From contig NZ_JAUYGD010000013.1 of NCBI RefSeq assembly GCF_030690725.1, positions 1 to 61,728 of the forward strand: a stretch of DNA of 61,728 nt, read 5' to 3'. Position 1 is the stretch's first letter. Every line of letters begins with the position of its first letter. Source of the DNA: Pseudomonas sp. GTDB taxonomy: Bacteria > Pseudomonadota > Gammaproteobacteria > Pseudomonadales > Pseudomonadaceae. A model generated the notes under the pieces. It did no database searches, was not told the DNA's origin, and saw nothing but the letters and a program-made list of their open reading frames with translations. A program made the translations under genes and the position numbers. Below are positions 59,039 to 61,728 of the stretch, piece after piece.

Positions 59039-61648
59039 TCAGCTCTTGTCTTCGACTTTCCACTTACCGCCATCAAAGAACGCACGCCAGCCAGTCGGCT
59101 TGCCGTCGACTTCGGTCTGTACGTACTGCTCCTTGGTCTTGCGGCTGTAGCGGATCACCGCTGCGCGACCTTGCGGGTCTTTCTTTGGTGCGTCGCAGAG
59201 GAAGTGATACTTGGGATCGATCTCGTCGCGATGCGGGATCAGCTCCAACACCAGCGGCGCGCGGGTTTCGCGGTTTTTCGGGAACTGGCTGGCAGCCAGG
59301 AACAGACCCGAAGCGCCATCGCGCAGGATGTAGGTGTCGTTGACCTTCTCGCACTTGAGCTCCGGCATCTTCACCGGGTCCATTTTCGGCGGCGCCGCTT
59401 CACCACTTTTCAGCAGTTTGCGGGTGTTTTTGCACTCGCTGTTGGTGCAACCGAAGAACTTACCGAAACGGCCGGTTTTCAGCTGCATCTGGCTACCGCA
59501 CTTGTCGCAGTCCAGGCTCGGGCCTTCGTAGCCCTTGATGCGGTACTGGCCCTGCTCCACTTCATAGCCGCTGCAATCGGGGTTATTGCCGCAGATATGC
59601 AACTTGCGAGTTTCATCGAGCAGGTAGGCGTCCATCGCGGTCGAGCAGATCGGACAACGGTGCTTACCGAGCAACACGCGCGACTCCGACTCACCTTCGT
59701 CGTCCGCGGCAATTTCGTCGCCCGGCACCAGGTTGACGGTGGCCTTGCAGCGCTCTTTTGGCGGCAGGGCATAACCGGAGCAACCGAGGAATACCCCAGT
59801 GGAGGCAGTACGAATGGTCATTGGCCGGCCGCAATCACGGCAGGCGATATCAGTCAGCGTTGGCTGGTTGGCGCGCATGCCGCCCTCGCCCGCTTCAGCC
59901 ACTTCAAGTTTCTTCTTGAAGTCGCCGTAGAACTCGTCGAGCACATGCTTCCACTCGCGCTCGCCCTGAGCCACATCGTCCAGGTGCTCTTCCATGCCGG
60001 CGGTAAAGCCGTAGTCCATCAGATTGGAGAAGCTTTCCGCCAGACGCTCGGTGACGATATCACCCATCTTCTCCGAGTAGAAACGGCGGTTATGCAGCGC
60101 CACGTACCCGCGATCCTGGATGGTGCCGATAATCGCTGCATAGGTCGACGGACGACCTATACCGCGTTTCTCCATTTCCTTGACCAGGCTGGCTTCCGAG
60201 TAACGCGCCGGCGGCTTGGTGAAGTGCTGGCTCGGATCAAGCTTGATCAGCTTGAGCACTTCGCCCTGGCTCATGTCCGGCAGCACATCGTCATCGCCCG
60301 GCTTGCTCAGCTGCGGCAACGCTCGGGTATAACCGTCAAACTTGAGAATACGGCCCTTGGCACGCAGTTCGAACTGCGCAGCGGTCACGGTCACGGTGGT
60401 CGACAGGTATTCAGCCGGCGGCATCTGGCAGGCGACGAACTGGCGCCAAATCAGCTCGTACAGACGCTCGGCGTCACGCTCCATGCCCGACAGCTGGGTC
60501 GGCTTGAGATTGACGTCAGAAGGACGAATCGCTTCGTGCGCTTCCTGGGCGCCTTCCTTACTGCTGTAGGCAATAGGGTTAGCCGGCAGGTACTTCTTGC
60601 CGAACTCGCCTTCGATAAAGTCGCGCACCATGCTCACGGCATCGGCCGAGAGATTGGTCGAGTCGGTACGCATATAGGTGATATAGCCGGCCTCGTAGAG
60701 ACGCTGGGCCATCATCATGGTCTTCTTCACCCCAAAGCCCAGGCGGTTACTGGCGGCCTGCTGCAGGGTGGAGGTGATAAACGGCGCCGAAGGCTTGCTG
60801 CTGGTCGGTTTGTCTTCGCGCTTGCTGATGCTGTAGCTAGACGCTTTCAGCGTGGCCAGGGCCGCCATGGCCTGGGCCTCGTTCAGCGGCTTGAAGGCAG
60901 CGCCGTTCTCACGGGCCACTTCAAAACGCACATTGGCGCCTTTGGCTGTGCCCAGATCAGCGTGCACTTCCCAGTATTCTTCGGGGACGAAAGCGCGAAT
61001 CTCTTTCTCGCGCTCGACCACAAGCTTGACCGCTACCGACTGCACACGGCCGGCAGACAGACCACGGGCGATCTTCGCCCACAGCAGCGGCGAGACCATA
61101 TAGCCCACTACGCGGTCGAGGAAGCGCCGCGCCTGCTGGGCGTTGACCCGGTTGATATCCAGCTCGCCAGGCTTGGAAAACGCTTCCTGGATCGCCTTCT
61201 TGGTAATTTCGTTGAACACCACACGCTTGTAGCGGCTGTCGTCACCACCAATGGATTCGCGCAGGTGCCAGGCAATGGCTTCCCCCTCGCGGTCCAAGTC
61301 GGTTGCGAGATAGATGGTGTCGGCATCCTTGGCCAAACGGCGCAATTCCTCGACGACCTTCTCCTTGCCTGGAAGGATCTCGTACTTGGCTTTCCAGCCG
61401 TGTTCGGGATCAACCCCCATGCGCGCAAACAGCTGACGCTTGGCTTTTTCCTTGGGCGACAGCGCCGGTACTTCACCTGCAGCGGCTTTACCACGCTTGA
61501 CCGGCTCTTTGGCGGTACTCGCCGAACCACTGGTGGGTAGGTCACGGATGTGGCCGATGCTCGACTTCACCACGTACTCGTTGCCCAAGTACTTGTTGAT
61601 GGTCTTGGCCTTGGCCGGGGATTCCACGATGACCAGCGATTTGCCCAT
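59039..61648 (-). CDS. topA: DNA topoisomerase I
   Basis: An 869-residue type IA topoisomerase that relaxes negative supercoils. The TOPRIM domain has D117, D119 and E121 in TDLDREGE, and the nucleophile is Y325 in [11 protein letters not shown]. The C-terminus has several four-cysteine zinc motifs (from [24 protein letters not shown] and [11 protein letters not shown]), then a basic tail. The ATG at 61648 is the conserved start ([17 protein letters not shown]). The last 80 bp of the window are its upstream region. Confidence 0.97.
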   Translation of the reverse strand: MGKSLVIVESPAKAKTINKYLGNEYVVKSSIGHIRDLPTSGSASTAKEPVKRGKAAAGEVPALSPKEKAKRQLFARMGVDPEHGWKAKYEILPGKEKVVEELRRLAKDADTIYLATDLDREGEAIAWHLRESIGGDDSRYKRVVFNEITKKAIQEAFSKPGELDINRVNAQQARRFLDRVVGYMVSPLLWAKIARGLSAGRVQSVAVKLVVEREKEIRAFVPEEYWEVHADLGTAKGANVRFEVARENGAAFKPLNEAQAMAALATLKASSYSISKREDKPTSSKPSAPFITSTLQQAASNRLGFGVKKTMMMAQRLYEAGYITYMRTDSTNLSADAVSMVRDFIEGEFGKKYLPANPIAYSSKEGAQEAHEAIRPSDVNLKPTQLSGMERDAERLYELIWRQFVACQMPPAEYLSTTVTVTAAQFELRAKGRILKFDGYTRALPQLSKPGDDDVLPDMSQGEVLKLIKLDPSQHFTKPPARYSEASLVKEMEKRGIGRPSTYAAIIGTIQDRGYVALHNRRFYSEKMGDIVTERLAESFSNLMDYGFTAGMEEHLDDVAQGEREWKHVLDEFYGDFKKKLEVAEAGEGGMRANQPTLTDIACRDCGRPMTIRTASTGVFLGCSGYALPPKERCKATVNLVPGDEIAADDEGESESRVLLGKHRCPICSTAMDAYLLDETRKLHICGNNPDCSGYEVEQGQYRIKGYEGPSLDCDKCGSQMQLKTGRFGKFFGCTNSECKNTRKLLKSGEAAPPKMDPVKMPELKCEKVNDTYILRDGASGLFLAASQFPKNRETRAPLVLELIPHRDEIDPKYHFLCDAPKKDPQGRAAVIRYSRKTKEQYVQTEVDGKPTGWRAFFDGGKWKVEDKS

Positions 61649-61728
61649 GGATTGGAAAATTCCTGAAAGTCGATAAATAAATGCGGGAGGCGCTGTACTG
61701 CCTGCTAGCGCGGCACCGCTATATATAG

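Noticed and set aside
59171..61540. A 789-codon open frame antisense to topA
   Set aside because: topA motifs are complete on the minus strand. Long antisense frames are common in GC-rich pseudomonad genes.

Overview
This window is a densely coded stretch of chromosome from a gamma-proteobacterium of the Pseudomonas group. The protein sequences and the gene order (etf genes, pilZ-holB-tmk, the fab cluster, rne, the murB/kdsB/lpxK cluster, lolCDE, nqrABCDEF, mfd, nagZ, psrA, lexA-sulA, topA) match, from memory, the stretch of the P. aeruginosa chromosome running from the etf genes to topA. GC content is high, GTG/TTG starts are common, and long open frames antisense to real genes are frequent. 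Two intergenic mobile-like repeats and one gene that I do not remember at this position in P. aeruginosa (47004) suggest a relative rather than P. aeruginosa itself. No tRNA, rRNA, CRISPR array, prophage or transposase gene was seen, and every complete gene looks intact.

Layout. 1-2.7 kb: divergent electron-transfer-flavoprotein genes around one shared operator. 2.8-9.4 kb: small conserved proteins, a radical SAM pair including a MoaA protein, a TetR regulator, a PLP enzyme, the sRNA RgsA, TatD and PilZ. 9.4-18.2 kb: a leftward block holB, tmk, mltG, pabC, fabF, acpP, fabG, fabD, plsX, rpmF, yceD, which couples fatty acid synthesis to a ribosomal protein and replication functions. 18.3-21.6 kb: Maf, SppA, a HAD phosphatase and RluC. 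21.6-25.4 kb: RNase E with a leader of about 500 nt. 25.4-30.0 kb: a tightly overlapping envelope operon exbB-exbD-lpxK-YcaR/Trm112-like-kdsB-phosphatase-murB. 30.0-36.2 kb: ComEC, a DUF2062 protein and the LolCDE lipoprotein exporter. 36.3-38.0 kb: a PilZ protein, a small exported protein and a phosphodiesterase. 38.1-46.7 kb: SthA, NqrM, ApbE and the Na+-translocating NADH:quinone oxidoreductase. 47.0-55.6 kb: a chalcone-isomerase-like protein, a long-form GAPDH, Mfd, a CsiV-like protein, methylthioinosine phosphorylase, NagZ and an L,D-transpeptidase. 55.6-61.7 kb: PsrA, LexA, SulA, two small proteins and topoisomerase I.

The most informative non-coding signals are: (i) PsrA-type boxes both in front of psrA and between the divergent etf promoters, tying the regulator at one end of the window to fatty-acid electron transfer at the other; (ii) two MITE-like elements that share a hairpin core but have different ends, each abutting a stop codon, one of them separating lexA from sulA; (iii) tandem SOS boxes over the lexA promoter; (iv) a near-consensus promoter so close to yceD that its mRNA may be leaderless; (v) a 15-bp tandem repeat that gives lolD four in-frame start codons. 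The region is mainly core genome. I do not see a complete new defence or biosynthetic system, and the findings are mostly regulatory or structural.
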